Below, piece by piece: positions 36,126 to 46,600 of a DNA stretch of 64,000 nucleotides; positions within the stretch are counted from its first letter, which is position 1; the number at the start of each line of letters is the position of its first letter. A program made the translations under genes and the position numbers. Origin of the DNA: Aeromonas veronii. GTDB taxonomy: Bacteria; Pseudomonadota; Gammaproteobacteria; Enterobacterales; Aeromonadaceae. The notes beneath the pieces are model-generated. The model saw only the letters and a list, made by a program, of their open reading frames with translations, did not search any database and was not told where the DNA came from. Location of the stretch: positions 1,390,501 through 1,454,500 of the forward strand of contig CP101033.1 of NCBI GenBank assembly GCA_041319085.1, written 5' to 3'.

Positions 36126-37318
36126 CTGGCCCTGCTGTAACGGGCCCCTTTGCATTGGGCGCAGCGCTGGCCGGGCGCGAACAGGCTGGCCTGCTGCGCA
36201 ACCGCATCGCGACCGACGGGGTGAGTGGCGGGCGGCTCGGGGTAGCGGGGCGCGACTACCTCAATTTCTCCGCCAACGACTATCTGGGGCTGGCTGATCA
36301 TCCCGCCATCAAGGCCGCCTTCAAAGCGGGGGTTGAGCGTTATGGCGCGGGCTCCGGCGCCTCGCCGCTGGTGACCGGTTACAGTCGTGCCCACCAAGAG
36401 CTTGAGGAGACGCTTGCTGACTGGTTGGGGTTGGAGGCTGTGCTGCTGTTCAACTGCGGCTTTTCCGCCAATCAGGCGGTGCTCAAAGCCCTGCTTGGCA
36501 AGGAGCACCTGCTGTGGCAGGACAAACTCAACCACGCCTCCTTGCAGGAGATGGGCAGCCAGCTCCCCTGCAAGATGAAGCGCTTTACCCACAACGATAT
36601 GGCGGCCCTTGAACGGCAGCTTGAGCCAAATCGCGGGCTGATTGTCTCGGAAGGGGTGTTCAGCATGGACGGGGATCAGGGCCCTTGGCGCGAGCTCGCA
36701 ACCCTTGCCGCCCAAAGCGGCAACTGGTTGATGATCGACGATGCCCACGGCCTCGGCGTGCTGGGTCCCGAGGGGCGCGGCACCCTGGCGGCGCAGGGGG
36801 TTGTTCCTGCCAGCGTACACATCCAGATGGGCACCTTTGGCAAGGCGCTCGGCGTCGCTGGCGCATTTGTCGGTGGCAGCCACGAGCTGGTGGCGTATCT
36901 GGTCAACTTTGCCCGCCACTATGTCTACAGCACCCATATGCCCGCCGCGCAGGCTTGCGCGGTCAGCAAGAGTATCGAATTGGTACGCGCCGCCGATGAG
37001 GCCCGCGCCCAGCTTGGTAAACTGATCACCCGTTTTCGGCAAGGGGCGCAGGCGCTGGGCTGGCAACTCGGTGCGAGCGACACCCCCATCCAGCCGCTGC
37101 TGGTGGGGGAGAGCTGTGTCGCCCTGCAACTGGCCGAGCGACTGCGGGATCGCGGCGTCTGGGCTGGCGCCATCCGCCCGCCCACGGTGCCGGTCGGTAC
37201 CGCGCGGCTGCGCATTACCTTGAGCGCGGCTCACCGCGAACAGGATGTGGATCGTCTGCTCGATGCCTTGGGAGTCTGCCCTACAGCGACAACGATTGGG
37301 GAGACTCATCATGGCTGA
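36122..37318 (+). CDS. bioF: 8-amino-7-oxononanoate synthase
   Basis: A 398-residue alpha-oxoamine synthase that condenses pimeloyl-ACP (or CoA) with alanine. The Schiff-base lysine is K241 in [15 protein letters not shown]; other family blocks are [28 protein letters not shown] and [13 protein letters not shown] (PLP Asp). The ATG overlaps the bioB stop, and the 3' end overlaps bioC by 8 bp, so the operon is translationally coupled. Confidence 0.97.
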   Translation: MTGPAVTGPFALGAALAGREQAGLLRNRIATDGVSGGRLGVAGRDYLNFSANDYLGLADHPAIKAAFKAGVERYGAGSGASPLVTGYSRAHQELEETLADWLGLEAVLLFNCGFSANQAVLKALLGKEHLLWQDKLNHASLQEMGSQLPCKMKRFTHNDMAALERQLEPNRGLIVSEGVFSMDGDQGPWRELATLAAQSGNWLMIDDAHGLGVLGPEGRGTLAAQGVVPASVHIQMGTFGKALGVAGAFVGGSHELVAYLVNFARHYVYSTHMPAAQACAVSKSIELVRAADEARAQLGKLITRFRQGAQALGWQLGASDTPIQPLLVGESCVALQLAERLRDRGVWAGAIRPPTVPVGTARLRITLSAAHREQDVDRLLDALGVCPTATTIGETHHG

Positions 37319-38126
37319 GCGTTTTCAAACGGTCGACAAGGCGCAGCTTGCTCGCCGTTTCGGCGCCGCCGCTCGTCATTACGATGCCCACGCCCGCTTT
37401 CAGCAGGAGGTGGGTCAGGCGCTGCTGGGATGGATGCCGAGCAGGCCGGTTGCCACTGATCTGACGGTGAGCGGGCTGGATCTGGGCTGCGGCACCGGCT
37501 TTTTCTTGCCCCAACTGGCGAATCGTTGTCACCAGCTGGTTGGGCTGGATCTCGCGCCCGGCATGCTGGCGCAGGCCGCCCTGCGCGGCAGCTGTGCTCG
37601 CCTGCTCTGCGGCGATGCGGAGCAGCTTCCTTTTGCCGATAACACGTTCGACTGGGTTTTCTCCAGTCTGGCGCTGCAGTGGTGCGAGCGTCCGGCTCAC
37701 GCCTTTGGCGAGTTGCTTCGGGTGGTCAAACCGGGCGGCCAGATCTTTTTCTCGACCCTGCTCGATGAGTCGCTCTGGCAGTTGCGGGCCGCCTGGCAGC
37801 AGCTTGATGGTCGCGCCCATGTCAATCGCTTCCTCAGCCTGCCACAATTGGAGCAGGCGTTGGCTAGCGCCGGGGTAGCTGCTCCCGAGCTGCGTTGTAT
37901 CACCTGGGATCTCGCCTATCTTGAATTGCCGCAGCTGTTGCGCGATCTCAAGGGGATTGGGGCCAATCAGGTCAACGATAATCAGGGGAGTGCCGCCCCG
38001 GCCGGTCTGAGCGGTCGCGCCAGATTGCAGCAGCTGGCTCAGGCGTATGAGGTGTTTCGCCAGCCCGATGGCAGGCTGGTCGCCAGTTATCGGGTGTGCC
38101 TCGGCCGCCTCAGCAAGCCTCGCTGA
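37311..38126 (+). CDS. bioC: Malonyl-ACP O-methyltransferase
   Basis: A 271-residue class I SAM methyltransferase that methylates malonyl-ACP to begin pimeloyl synthesis. The SAM-binding motif I is LDLGCGTGFFLPQL, motif II DWVFSSLALQWCERP, the latter being typical of BioC. The start inside the end of bioF follows GGGGAG. No bioH gene lies in the operon; the esterase must be elsewhere, as in E. coli. Confidence 0.95.
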   Translation: MAERFQTVDKAQLARRFGAAARHYDAHARFQQEVGQALLGWMPSRPVATDLTVSGLDLGCGTGFFLPQLANRCHQLVGLDLAPGMLAQAALRGSCARLLCGDAEQLPFADNTFDWVFSSLALQWCERPAHAFGELLRVVKPGGQIFFSTLLDESLWQLRAAWQQLDGRAHVNRFLSLPQLEQALASAGVAAPELRCITWDLAYLELPQLLRDLKGIGANQVNDNQGSAAPAGLSGRARLQQLAQAYEVFRQPDGRLVASYRVCLGRLSKPR

Positions 38127-38186
38127 GCGCCGGGAATCGCAGTGTGTGCAGGGCAGTGTGCCACTCCCTGCCAAGGAGAGAACCGT

Positions 38187-38864
38187 ATGAAATCATTCTT
38201 TATCACCGGCACCGATACCGATGTGGGCAAGACGCTGGTGGCGCGCACCCTGCTGCGTGAATTCAGCGCACAGGGGATCAAGTGCGCGGGCTACAAGCCG
38301 GTCTCGGCGGGGTGTGCCCGCACCCCGGACGGGCTGCGCAACCTCGATGCCGTCCTGTTGCAGGAGGCGGCAAGCCTGCCGCTGCCCTACGAGGTGGTCA
38401 ATCCGTTCGCCTATGAGCCGCCGATTGCACCCCACATTGCCGCCAGCGAGGCGCGGCAGCCCATCACCATGCAGGGGCTGAGCGAGGGGCTGCGCAAGAT
38501 TGAACAGGCCGGGGCCGAACTGGCGGTAGTGGAGGGGGCGGGGGGCTGGTATCTGCCGCTCGATCGCAAGCATCTGCTGTCGGACTGGGTGAAACAGGAG
38601 AACATGGCGGTGATTATGGTGGTGGGGGCCAAGCTGGGCTGCCTCAACCATGCGCTGCTCACCTTTGCCGCCATTCGCCACGATCAGCTGCCGGTGGCGG
38701 GCTGGGTAATTAATCGGCTCCATGGTTTCATGAGCCATTACCAGGAAAATCTGGACACTCTGAGGGGCTTGCTACCAGCCCCCTTCCTCGGCGAAATTCC
38801 GTTTATAAACAATCCGCTTGAAGCCAATTTGCAGGGGCGTCTCGATATCTCGCCGCTACTGTGA
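38187..38864 (+). CDS. bioD: Dethiobiotin synthetase
   Basis: A 225-residue ATP-dependent carboxylase closing the ureido ring. The P-loop GTDTDVGKT (8-16) and KPVSAGC, VEGAGGWYLPL and VINRL family motifs are present. AAGGAGAG lies upstream of the ATG. Last gene of bioBFCD; no strong hairpin follows before htpX. Confidence 0.97.
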   Translation: MKSFFITGTDTDVGKTLVARTLLREFSAQGIKCAGYKPVSAGCARTPDGLRNLDAVLLQEAASLPLPYEVVNPFAYEPPIAPHIAASEARQPITMQGLSEGLRKIEQAGAELAVVEGAGGWYLPLDRKHLLSDWVKQENMAVIMVVGAKLGCLNHALLTFAAIRHDQLPVAGWVINRLHGFMSHYQENLDTLRGLLPAPFLGEIPFINNPLEANLQGRLDISPLL

Positions 38865-38977
38865 CGGCATATTCAGCGAACATTCATCGAATCTCCCTAG
38901 AATGTCGACATTAACATGAGCAGGTGGGGATCCCGAGTGGTCCCCGGTCATGTCCCTTATCTTCACAAGGAGTCTAT

Positions 38978-39850
38978 ATGAAGCGAATTATGCTATTCCT
39001 GGTGACCAACCTGGCCGTCATGCTGGTGCTGGGGGTGGTACTCAATATCCTGTTCTCGGTTCTGGGGATCAACAAGTCCAGCATTTCCGGGCTGTTGGTG
39101 TTCTGTGCCGTGTTCGGTTTTGGGGGTTCCTTTATCTCCTTGCTGATGTCCAAGTGGATGGCCAAGCGCAGCTATGGCGTCCAGGTCATCGAGCAACCCC
39201 GTAACGAGACCGAGCACTGGCTGGTGAGCACTGTGGCCCGTCAGGCTCGCGAAGCGGGTATCAAGATGCCGGAAGTGGGGATCTACGACTCTCCCGAGAT
39301 GAACGCCTTTGCGACCGGTGCCCGCCGCGACGATTCGCTGGTGGCGGTCTCCTCCGGCCTGCTCTACAGCATGAGCCGTGACGAGGCAGAAGCGGTGCTG
39401 GCCCACGAGGTGAGCCACGTTGCCAACGGCGACATGGTGACCCTGACCCTGATCCAGGGGGTGGTAAACACCTTCGTGATGTTCTTTGCCCGCATCGTGG
39501 CTGGCGTTATCAGCAACTTCTTCAGCTCCAACAACGAGGAAGAGAGCAGCAGCACCGGCGGTTTTGCCTACATGATCACCGTGTTCGTGCTGGAGATGCT
39601 GTTCGGCGTGCTGGCCTCCATCATCGTCATGTGGTTCAGCCGCCAGCGTGAATTCCGCGCCGACGCCGGTGCCGCCAAGCTGGCCGGTCGCGACAAGATG
39701 ATTGCCGCCCTTGAGCGCCTCTCCCGCGGTGCTGAGCCGCAGCTGGAAGGTTCCATGATGGCCTTTGGCATCAACGGCAAGCGCTCCATGAGCGAGCTGT
39801 TCATGAGCCACCCGCCCATCGAGCAGCGCATCGCCGCCCTGCGCAGTTAA
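38978..39850 (+). CDS. htpX: Protease HtpX (M48 membrane zinc metalloprotease)
   Basis: A 290-residue inner-membrane protease for misfolded membrane proteins. Two N-terminal helices (4-24 and 38-57), the zinc motif HEVSH (143-147), two central helices and the downstream third-ligand Glu in [14 protein letters not shown]. It ends [14 protein letters not shown], the normal family tail. AAGGAG precedes the ATG. Length is near E. coli HtpX (293). In E. coli it is CpxR-controlled; no such box was verified here. Confidence 0.97.
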   Translation: MKRIMLFLVTNLAVMLVLGVVLNILFSVLGINKSSISGLLVFCAVFGFGGSFISLLMSKWMAKRSYGVQVIEQPRNETEHWLVSTVARQAREAGIKMPEVGIYDSPEMNAFATGARRDDSLVAVSSGLLYSMSRDEAEAVLAHEVSHVANGDMVTLTLIQGVVNTFVMFFARIVAGVISNFFSSNNEEESSSTGGFAYMITVFVLEMLFGVLASIIVMWFSRQREFRADAGAAKLAGRDKMIAALERLSRGAEPQLEGSMMAFGINGKRSMSELFMSHPPIEQRIAALRS

Positions 39851-39871
39851 TCTAGCCAGTTTCTACCAAGC

Positions 39872-39899
39872 AAAACGGCTGCCTCGGCAGCCGTTTTTT
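39872..39899 (+). terminator. htpX terminator
   Basis: 12-bp stem AAAACGGCTGCC/GGCAGCCGTTTT separated by TC, followed by further T residues. It may also serve the leftward MOSC gene. Confidence 0.92.
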
Positions 39900-39930
39900 A
39901 TTGTCCGCGTGTTATCGCGGCTCGATCACC

Positions 39931-41733
39931 TTATTTGATGACGAGATCGGTGAGCGGCACGGCGCAGCAGGTGAGGATCTTGCCCTCGGCCCGTTCGGCG
40001 GCGGTGATGGCGGGGGCATCGGGGTGATCCACCTCGCCCGAGACCAGCGTCTGCTTGCAACTGCCGCAGATCCCCGCGCGGCAGCTCCAGGGCAGATCCA
40101 CCCCCTGCTTGTGGGCCTGATCGAGGATGGTGCCCTGATTGTTGCCGGCAAATCCCCGCTCGCCGATGCGCAGTTGTACCGCCTGATGGGGGCGGGCCAC
40201 CGAGAGAATGGCGCCGCCAAAACTCTCCTGCTTGATCCGTTCGGCCGGAACGCCGAGGGCCGCCACTTTGGCGGCCGCATCGGCCATAAAGCCGTGGGGG
40301 CCGCAGATAAAGACCTCTTTTTCGGCCAGCCCTTTGACCCGTCGCAGATGCTCATCATTGAGTCGCCCTTGCAGCCCCTGCCAGTGGCTGGCCGGTTGGC
40401 TCAGGATCAGGGTAAGAGTCATCCCCTGCTGCGCCATGGCGTGTAGTTCGCTGGCGGCAGGAATGTCCACTTCGCTGCGGCACAGGTGCATAAAGTGAAC
40501 ATCTTCCAGCTCCCCGCGCAGCGCCAGGGTGCGGGCTATCGCCAGCATGGGGGTAACGCCGGAGCCTGCGGATAGCAACAGGAGATTGCGCTCGCGGCCC
40601 AGGTGAAACTCGCCAGCGGGATTGGCGGCTAGCAGCCGATCACCCACCTGCAACTGCTGGTGCAGCCAGTGGGAGATGTGGCCACCCTCCACCTTCTTGA
40701 CACTGATGCTGCAGCGCTCCGGGTGATCCGGCGTGGAGCTCAGGGTATAGCGCCGCTGGATCCGCTCGTGTTTGATATCGAGGCTGATAGGCAGATGCTG
40801 GCCCGGCAGGTAGTCGGGTAGCGGCTCACCATCGGCCGCCTCGAACCAGAAGGTCTCCAGATCCCGCGCCAGCGGTTCGCGGGCAATGCAGACCAGCTCG
40901 CGTTTTTTGGGGGCCGCGTTGGGGTAGACAGGCGCGCGGGCGCGCTCCAGTACCTCGATCTCGCTACCTGCCTCAATCCAGCCCTCGTTCAGTGCCACCA
41001 GATTCTGGCCGAAATAGACCTCGCCATCCTCGCCGCGGCGATAGCGGGTGAGGGTGGCCAGCGGCTCCTTGAGGCCGTTGAAACGATCGGTACCCGGCTC
41101 CACCGTGGTCATGATGCAGCGGCTGCAGGGCTTGTCTACCCTGAACTCCACCTCGCCGATGCGGATCCGCCGCCAGCCGTCCTCCTCGAAGGGGCGAGTG
41201 CCGCTCGCCACCAGGTTGGTGCGAAACTGGCTCATCTGGTGCAGCGCATCGGATCTCAGATTGAGATCCTCGAGGGAGGCCTGGCTTATCAGCAGCAGCG
41301 GGAAACCGTCGGCAAAGCTGACCCGGGTGCCGGTCTTTTCGCGAAAGCGGTCTGACTCTGCGCCGAGCCAGAGCAACTGAACCGTTTCCCCTGCCACCCG
41401 GCTTAGCCACTGATCGGCCTGGGGCTGGGTCTGCAGGGCGCTGAAGCGGTCGCCCCAGACCCCGGTGGCCTGCGGCGTGAGACTGAAAGTGCTCTCCTGC
41501 AGGATGAGTGGGTCAAGGCCCGGATAGCGCAACTGCAGGCCGCCCTCGATGGGGCTGGCCACGACTTGTTGCAACTGGGGGTGGGTGCGGGCGGTAATGA
41601 AGGTGCCGTCCGGCTTGGCCACCATGTAGCGGCGATCCCCGGCTAGCCCCTCCTGGGTGACCTGCGCGCGGGTCAGCGGCATGCCCGCCGTCGACTTGAT
41701 GGGATAGAGATGTATGCTGACGAGGCTGGGCAT
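39931..41733 (-). CDS. MOSC-domain / ferredoxin-NAD(P) reductase / 2Fe-2S fusion protein
   Basis: A 600-residue three-part protein. A MOSC N-terminal beta-barrel and MOSC domain (about 1-275) carry a likely molybdenum-ligand cysteine in RVDKPCSRCIMT. A flavin reductase module follows (about 285-500): RRYTLSSTP for FAD, SAGSGVTPMLAIAR for NAD(P). A plant-type 2Fe-2S domain ends the protein, with CRAGICGSC and a fourth Cys in ILTCCAVP. The ATG at 41733 has AAGGA seven bases upstream. It should reduce N-hydroxylated or related substrates like YcbX/mARC, with its own electron chain. Substrate unknown. Confidence 0.88.
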   Translation of the reverse strand: MPSLVSIHLYPIKSTAGMPLTRAQVTQEGLAGDRRYMVAKPDGTFITARTHPQLQQVVASPIEGGLQLRYPGLDPLILQESTFSLTPQATGVWGDRFSALQTQPQADQWLSRVAGETVQLLWLGAESDRFREKTGTRVSFADGFPLLLISQASLEDLNLRSDALHQMSQFRTNLVASGTRPFEEDGWRRIRIGEVEFRVDKPCSRCIMTTVEPGTDRFNGLKEPLATLTRYRRGEDGEVYFGQNLVALNEGWIEAGSEIEVLERARAPVYPNAAPKKRELVCIAREPLARDLETFWFEAADGEPLPDYLPGQHLPISLDIKHERIQRRYTLSSTPDHPERCSISVKKVEGGHISHWLHQQLQVGDRLLAANPAGEFHLGRERNLLLLSAGSGVTPMLAIARTLALRGELEDVHFMHLCRSEVDIPAASELHAMAQQGMTLTLILSQPASHWQGLQGRLNDEHLRRVKGLAEKEVFICGPHGFMADAAAKVAALGVPAERIKQESFGGAILSVARPHQAVQLRIGERGFAGNNQGTILDQAHKQGVDLPWSCRAGICGSCKQTLVSGEVDHPDAPAITAAERAEGKILTCCAVPLTDLVIK

Positions 41734-42047
41734 GACCGGGTCCTTATGCTGTGACGATTTCAGTGAAGAGGGCAAGATAACGGAGGGCCGCCGCTTGCGG
41801 AGCGCGAGCGGTGGCTCCTGCAGATGGGCAAGATGTTACACGGGTCACGTAGTGCACTCCACACCTCATAAAGTGCAACATTTTTTGATCCTGATTCGCT
41901 AATCAGTACAAAAAAGCGGCCATTATCGACTCAGTTCCCAGTTTCTAACGCTTTCGCTTCTTCCCTCTCTGGCCACCGTCCGCTTCGGCTACACGGTATC
42001 AAGTGCTATCTGAGCGGGCCTGTTACCCAACAAGAAGAAAGCAATGT
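41734..42047. promoter_or_regulatory. Intergenic region with inverted repeat CTGATT-CGCT-AATCAG
   Basis: Holds the promoters of the two divergent genes. A perfect inverted repeat with 6-bp arms lies at 41891-41906, right after TTTTTTGATC, and may be an operator or small hairpin. AAGAAGAAAG is the ribosome site for the gene at 42048. An FNR-like half site (TTGAT, 41885-41889) has no matching second half. Confidence 0.4.
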
Positions 42048-43694
42048 ATGAGCAAACAACTGGACATGACCCCATTGCCGGATCTCACCCTGAAAACGGG
42101 AACAGGCCCGGTGCGTACCCGGCTACCCGTCTGGCGGCCGGCCCTGCCACCCTGTAATCACGCCTGCCCGGCCGGAGAAAATATCCAGGCCTGGCTCTCT
42201 TTGGCGCAGGCCGGTCGTTTTGAGGCGGCCTGGCAGACCCTGATCGAAGAGAACCCCTTGCCCGCCATTCATGGCCGGGTCTGCTATCACCCCTGCGAGA
42301 GCGCCTGCAACCGCGGTCAGGTGGATGAATCCGTCTCTATCCACGCCATCGAGCGTTTCCTCGGCGACGAAGCGCTGGCCCGTGGCTGGCAGCCTGCAAC
42401 CCCCGCACCTGTTAGCGGCAAGAAGGTGCTGGTGATTGGCGCCGGGCCCTCCGGCCTCTCCTGCGCCTGGCACCTCAACCGGCTCGGCCATCAGGTGGAG
42501 ATCCGCGAAGCGGGGCCGCTCGCCGGCGGCATGCTGCGTTTCGGTATTCCCGCTTACCGCTTGCCCCGCGATGTGCTGGATCGGGAGGTGGCCCGTATCG
42601 TGGCGGCCGGAGTGACGCTGACCCTCAACCACAAGGTGGAGGATGTGCTGCGCGAGCGTGACGAGGGGGGCTTTGACGCCGTCTTTATGGCTATCGGCGC
42701 CCATCTGGCCAAGCGGGTCGATATTCCGGCCCGGGAAGCGGGCAAGATCCTCGATGCGGTGAGCTTCCTCGAACAGGCCAGTCTGGCCGAAGAGCAGGGC
42801 TTGCCGCCCCCCAAACTGGGGCGGCGAGTGGCCATCTACGGCGGCGGCAACACCGCTATGGACGCGGCTCGCACCGCCCGCCGCCTCGGTGTGGAAGAGG
42901 CGATGATCATCTATCGCCGCGACCGGGACCATATGCCGGCCCACGCCTTTGAAGCCTTTGATGCCGAGGAGGAGGGGATCAAGATCAACTGGCTGCGCAG
43001 CATTCGCCAGCTCGACAACACCAGCATCGAAGTGGAGGTGATGGCGCTGGATGCCGAGGGCAAGCCGGTGCCCACCGGCAAGTTTGAAACCCTCGAAGCA
43101 GACTCCCTGATCCTGGCGCTCGGTCAGGAGGTAGACCTCTCGGTGCTGGAGAATATTCCCGGCGTGCGGGTCAACAAGGAGGGAGTGGTGCAGGTGGCGG
43201 GCAACCTGATGACGGATGTGCCGGGTCTGTTTGCGGGCGGCGACATGGTGCCCTCCGAGCGTACCGTCACCATCGCCACCGGCCACGGCAAGAAGGCGGC
43301 GCGCCATATGGATGCCTGGCTGCGCGGTCGTCACTACCACAAACCGCTTTCCTATCCATTGGTGGGGCCTGAGCAACTGCAGCTCTGGTTCCAGACCCAC
43401 GCCCCGGCCAGCAGTCAGCCGGTCAAACCGGCGTGGGCGCGGGACGACTTTGGCGAGATCATCGGCGGGCTGGATGAGGTGGCCGCCCGCTACGAGGCGG
43501 CGCGCTGCTACTCCTGCGGCAACTGCTTCGAGTGCGATGGCTGCTATGGCAGCTGTCCCGAGCAGGCCATCGCCAAGCTGGGGCCGGGCAAAGGCTATCA
43601 GGTGGATGCCGAGCGCTGCACCGGCTGCGGTGCCTGTCATGACCAGTGCCCCTGTCACGCCATCGAGCTGCGCCAACCGGAGGAGTCCCAATGA
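42048..43694 (+). CDS. GltD-like NAD(P)H oxidoreductase with C-terminal 2[4Fe-4S] ferredoxin domain
   Basis: A 548-residue flavoprotein related to the glutamate synthase small subunit. N-terminal cysteines C36, C40, C79, C83, C87 form the cluster pattern of that family. A FAD motif VLVIGAGPSGLSC (128-139) and an NAD(P) motif VAIYGGGNTAMDAARTARRLG-like block follow. Two ferredoxin-like cysteine groups end it (CYSCGNCFECDGC and CTGCGACHDQC). It overlaps the pyruvate oxidoreductase gene by 4 bp (ATGA), so it probably moves electrons between that enzyme's ferredoxin centres and NAD(P). No large GltB subunit is nearby, so it is not glutamate synthase. Confidence 0.85.
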   Translation: MSKQLDMTPLPDLTLKTGTGPVRTRLPVWRPALPPCNHACPAGENIQAWLSLAQAGRFEAAWQTLIEENPLPAIHGRVCYHPCESACNRGQVDESVSIHAIERFLGDEALARGWQPATPAPVSGKKVLVIGAGPSGLSCAWHLNRLGHQVEIREAGPLAGGMLRFGIPAYRLPRDVLDREVARIVAAGVTLTLNHKVEDVLRERDEGGFDAVFMAIGAHLAKRVDIPAREAGKILDAVSFLEQASLAEEQGLPPPKLGRRVAIYGGGNTAMDAARTARRLGVEEAMIIYRRDRDHMPAHAFEAFDAEEEGIKINWLRSIRQLDNTSIEVEVMALDAEGKPVPTGKFETLEADSLILALGQEVDLSVLENIPGVRVNKEGVVQVAGNLMTDVPGLFAGGDMVPSERTVTIATGHGKKAARHMDAWLRGRHYHKPLSYPLVGPEQLQLWFQTHAPASSQPVKPAWARDDFGEIIGGLDEVAARYEAARCYSCGNCFECDGCYGSCPEQAIAKLGPGKGYQVDAERCTGCGACHDQCPCHAIELRQPEESQ

Positions 43695-46600
43695 AACATG
43701 AACTGATCATGGTCGATGGCAACGAAGCCGCGGCCCGGGTGGCGTATCAGCTGAGCGAAGTGTGTGCCATCTACCCCATCACCCCGAGCTCAACCATGGC
43801 CGAACTGGCTGACGCTTGGGCTGATGAGAAGCAGACAAACCTGTGGGGCAACATTCCCACCGTGGTAGAGATGCAGAGCGAAGGGGGGGCCGCCGGTACG
43901 GTACACGGCGCCCTGCAGGCGGGGGCGCTCGCCACCACCTTCACCGCCAGTCAGGGGCTGATGCTGATGCTGCCCAACATGTACAAGATCGCCGGTGAAT
44001 TGACCTCGGCGGTGTTCCATGTGGCGGCCCGCTCGCTGGCGGCGCAGGGGCTCTCGATCTTTGGCGACCATCAGGATGTGATGGCTGCGCGCAGCACCGG
44101 CTTTGCCATGCTCGCCTCCGGCTCGGTGCAGGAGGCGCAGGACCTGGCCTTGGTCGCCCACAGCGTCACCCTGCAGTGCCGGGTGCCCTTTATCCACTTC
44201 TTCGACGGGTTCCGTACCTCCCACGAGGTGAACAAGATCACCGCGCTGCACAAAGATGAGATCCGGGCGCTTATCGACAACGACTGGGTACGCGCCCACC
44301 GCGCGCGGGCCCTCAACCCGGATCATCCGGTGATGCGCGGCACCGCCCAGAACCCGGATACCTATTTCCAGTCCCGCGAGAGCGTCAACCCCTTCTACGA
44401 GGCGGTACCGGCGCGGGTGCAGCAGTGCATGGACAATCTCGGCGAGCTGACCGGTCGCCACTACCGGCTGGTGGAGTATCACGGCGCGCCCGATGCCACC
44501 GATGTCATCGTGCTGATGGGCTCGGGGGCGGCCACCGCTCGCACGACTGTGGATTGGCTCAATCGGCAGGATCGCAAGACCGGGGTACTGGTCATTCGCC
44601 TCTATCGCCCCTTCCCGGTGCAGGCGCTGCTCGATGCGCTACCGCAGAGTGTGCGGCGCATGGCGGTGCTAGATCGCACCAAGGAGCCGGGGGCCGGTGG
44701 CGAGCCGCTGCTGTTGGATGTGCAGAGCGCCCTGATCGACGGTTTACAGCGCGGCCTTATCAAGCGGCTGCCCTGGCTCAGCGGCGGTCGCTATGGCCTC
44801 TCCTCCAAAGAGTTCACCCCCGCCATGTGCGCGGCGGTGTTCGAGGAGCTGGCATCCGATGCGCCGCGCCCCCGCTTTACCGTGGGGATAGTGGATGATG
44901 TGTCGGGCCTCAGTCTGGCCTGGCATCCCATCGGTGATCTGGAGCCCGCCAGCCGGGTGCGGGCACTCTTCTTTGGCCTTGGTGCCGACGGTACGGTGGG
45001 CGCCAACAAGAACAGCATCAAGATCATCGGTGAGCTGGAGGGCTTCCACGCTCAGGGCTACTTCGTCTACGACTCCAAGAAGTCGGGCTCGCGCACCGTC
45101 TCCCACCTGCGCTTTGGCCCTGAGCCCATCGATGCCCCCTGGCTTATCGAGCAGGCGAGCTTTATCGGTTGCCACCAGTGGGGCTTTGTCGAATCGGTGG
45201 ATCTGCTGGAGTTCGCCGCCGAGGGGGCGACCCTGCTGCTCAATGCCCCCCATGAGCCCGAGCGGGTCTGGGCCGAACTGCCCGAGCGGCTGCGCGCCCG
45301 CATTCGCGCCCTCAATATCCAGCTCTACTGCATCGATGGGGATCGGGTGGCCGAGCAAAACGGCATGGGCAATCGCATCAACACCATTATGCAGACCTGT
45401 TTCTTCGCCTTGGCCGGCATCTTGCCGCGGGACGAGGCCATTGCGCTGATCAAGGAGAGCATCGAGAAGAGCTATGCCCGCAAGGGGCCCGAGGTGGTCG
45501 AGCGCAACTTCGCGGCGGTGGACGATACCCTGGCTCACTTAAGCAAGGTGGCGATCCCGGCCGGTGACGAGCAGATCAGCGACTATCCGCTGCCACTGGC
45601 ACCGGGTGGCAGCGAGTTTGTCCAGCGCGTCACCGGCGAGATGCTGGCGGGGCGTGGCGATCTTATTCCGGTCTCCATGTTGCCGGTGGATGGCACTTAC
45701 CCCACCGCCACCAGCCGCTTCGAGAAGCGGGATATCGCCCGCGAGATCCCCATCTGGCACTCCGATATCTGCATCCAGTGCGGCAACTGCGTCTTTGTCT
45801 GCCCCCACGCGGCGCTGCGGGCCAAGTTCTACCATCAAGACTGGCTGGAAACCGCCCCCGAGGCAGCCCAGTCGGTGCCCGTCACCGCCAAGGGTTTCCC
45901 CGACAGCCGTTACACCTTGCAACTCTACCCGGAGGATTGCACCGGCTGCGGCCAGTGCGTGCAGGCCTGTCCGGTGCGGGTTGGGGCGGATGAGGAACAC
46001 GAGGGCGAGCGCGCCATCACCATGATGGACAAGGCGCCGCATCTGGCTGGTCAGAAGCAGGCGCTGCGCTGGTTCGAGAGTCTGCCCTGGCCTGCCCGCG
46101 AGCGGGTGGATTTCTCCACGGTGCGCGGTGCCCAGTTCCTCGAGCCCCTGTTCGAGTTCTCCGGTGCCTGCGCCGGCTGTGGCGAGACCCCCTATCTCAA
46201 GCTGCTGACCCAGCTGTTTGGCGATCGCATGCTGGTGGCCAATGCCACCGGTTGCTCTTCCATCTATGGCGGCAACCTGCCGACCACCCCGTGGGCCAAG
46301 AATGGCGAAGGGAAGGGACCGGCCTGGTCTAACTCCCTGTTTGAGGACAACGCCGAGTTTGGCTTTGGTTTTCGTCTCACCGCCGATCAGCATCACGGTC
46401 AGGCGGTGGCGGCCCTCGAAGCAATGAAGGGGGAGCTGGGCACAGATCTGGTCGATACCCTGATTAGCGCCCCGCAGCGGCTGGAGTCGGAGATCCGCGC
46501 CCAGCGCACCCGGGTGGCGCAAGTGCGCGAGCGGCTGGAAGAGGTGAAATCCGGCAAGGCCCGCGAGCTGCTCTCCTTGATTGATCAGCTGGTGCGCCGT

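Noticed and set aside
41885..41898. FNR box upstream of the GltD-like/PFOR operon
   Set aside because: Only the TTGAT half is present; the other half (ATTCG) does not match ATCAA.
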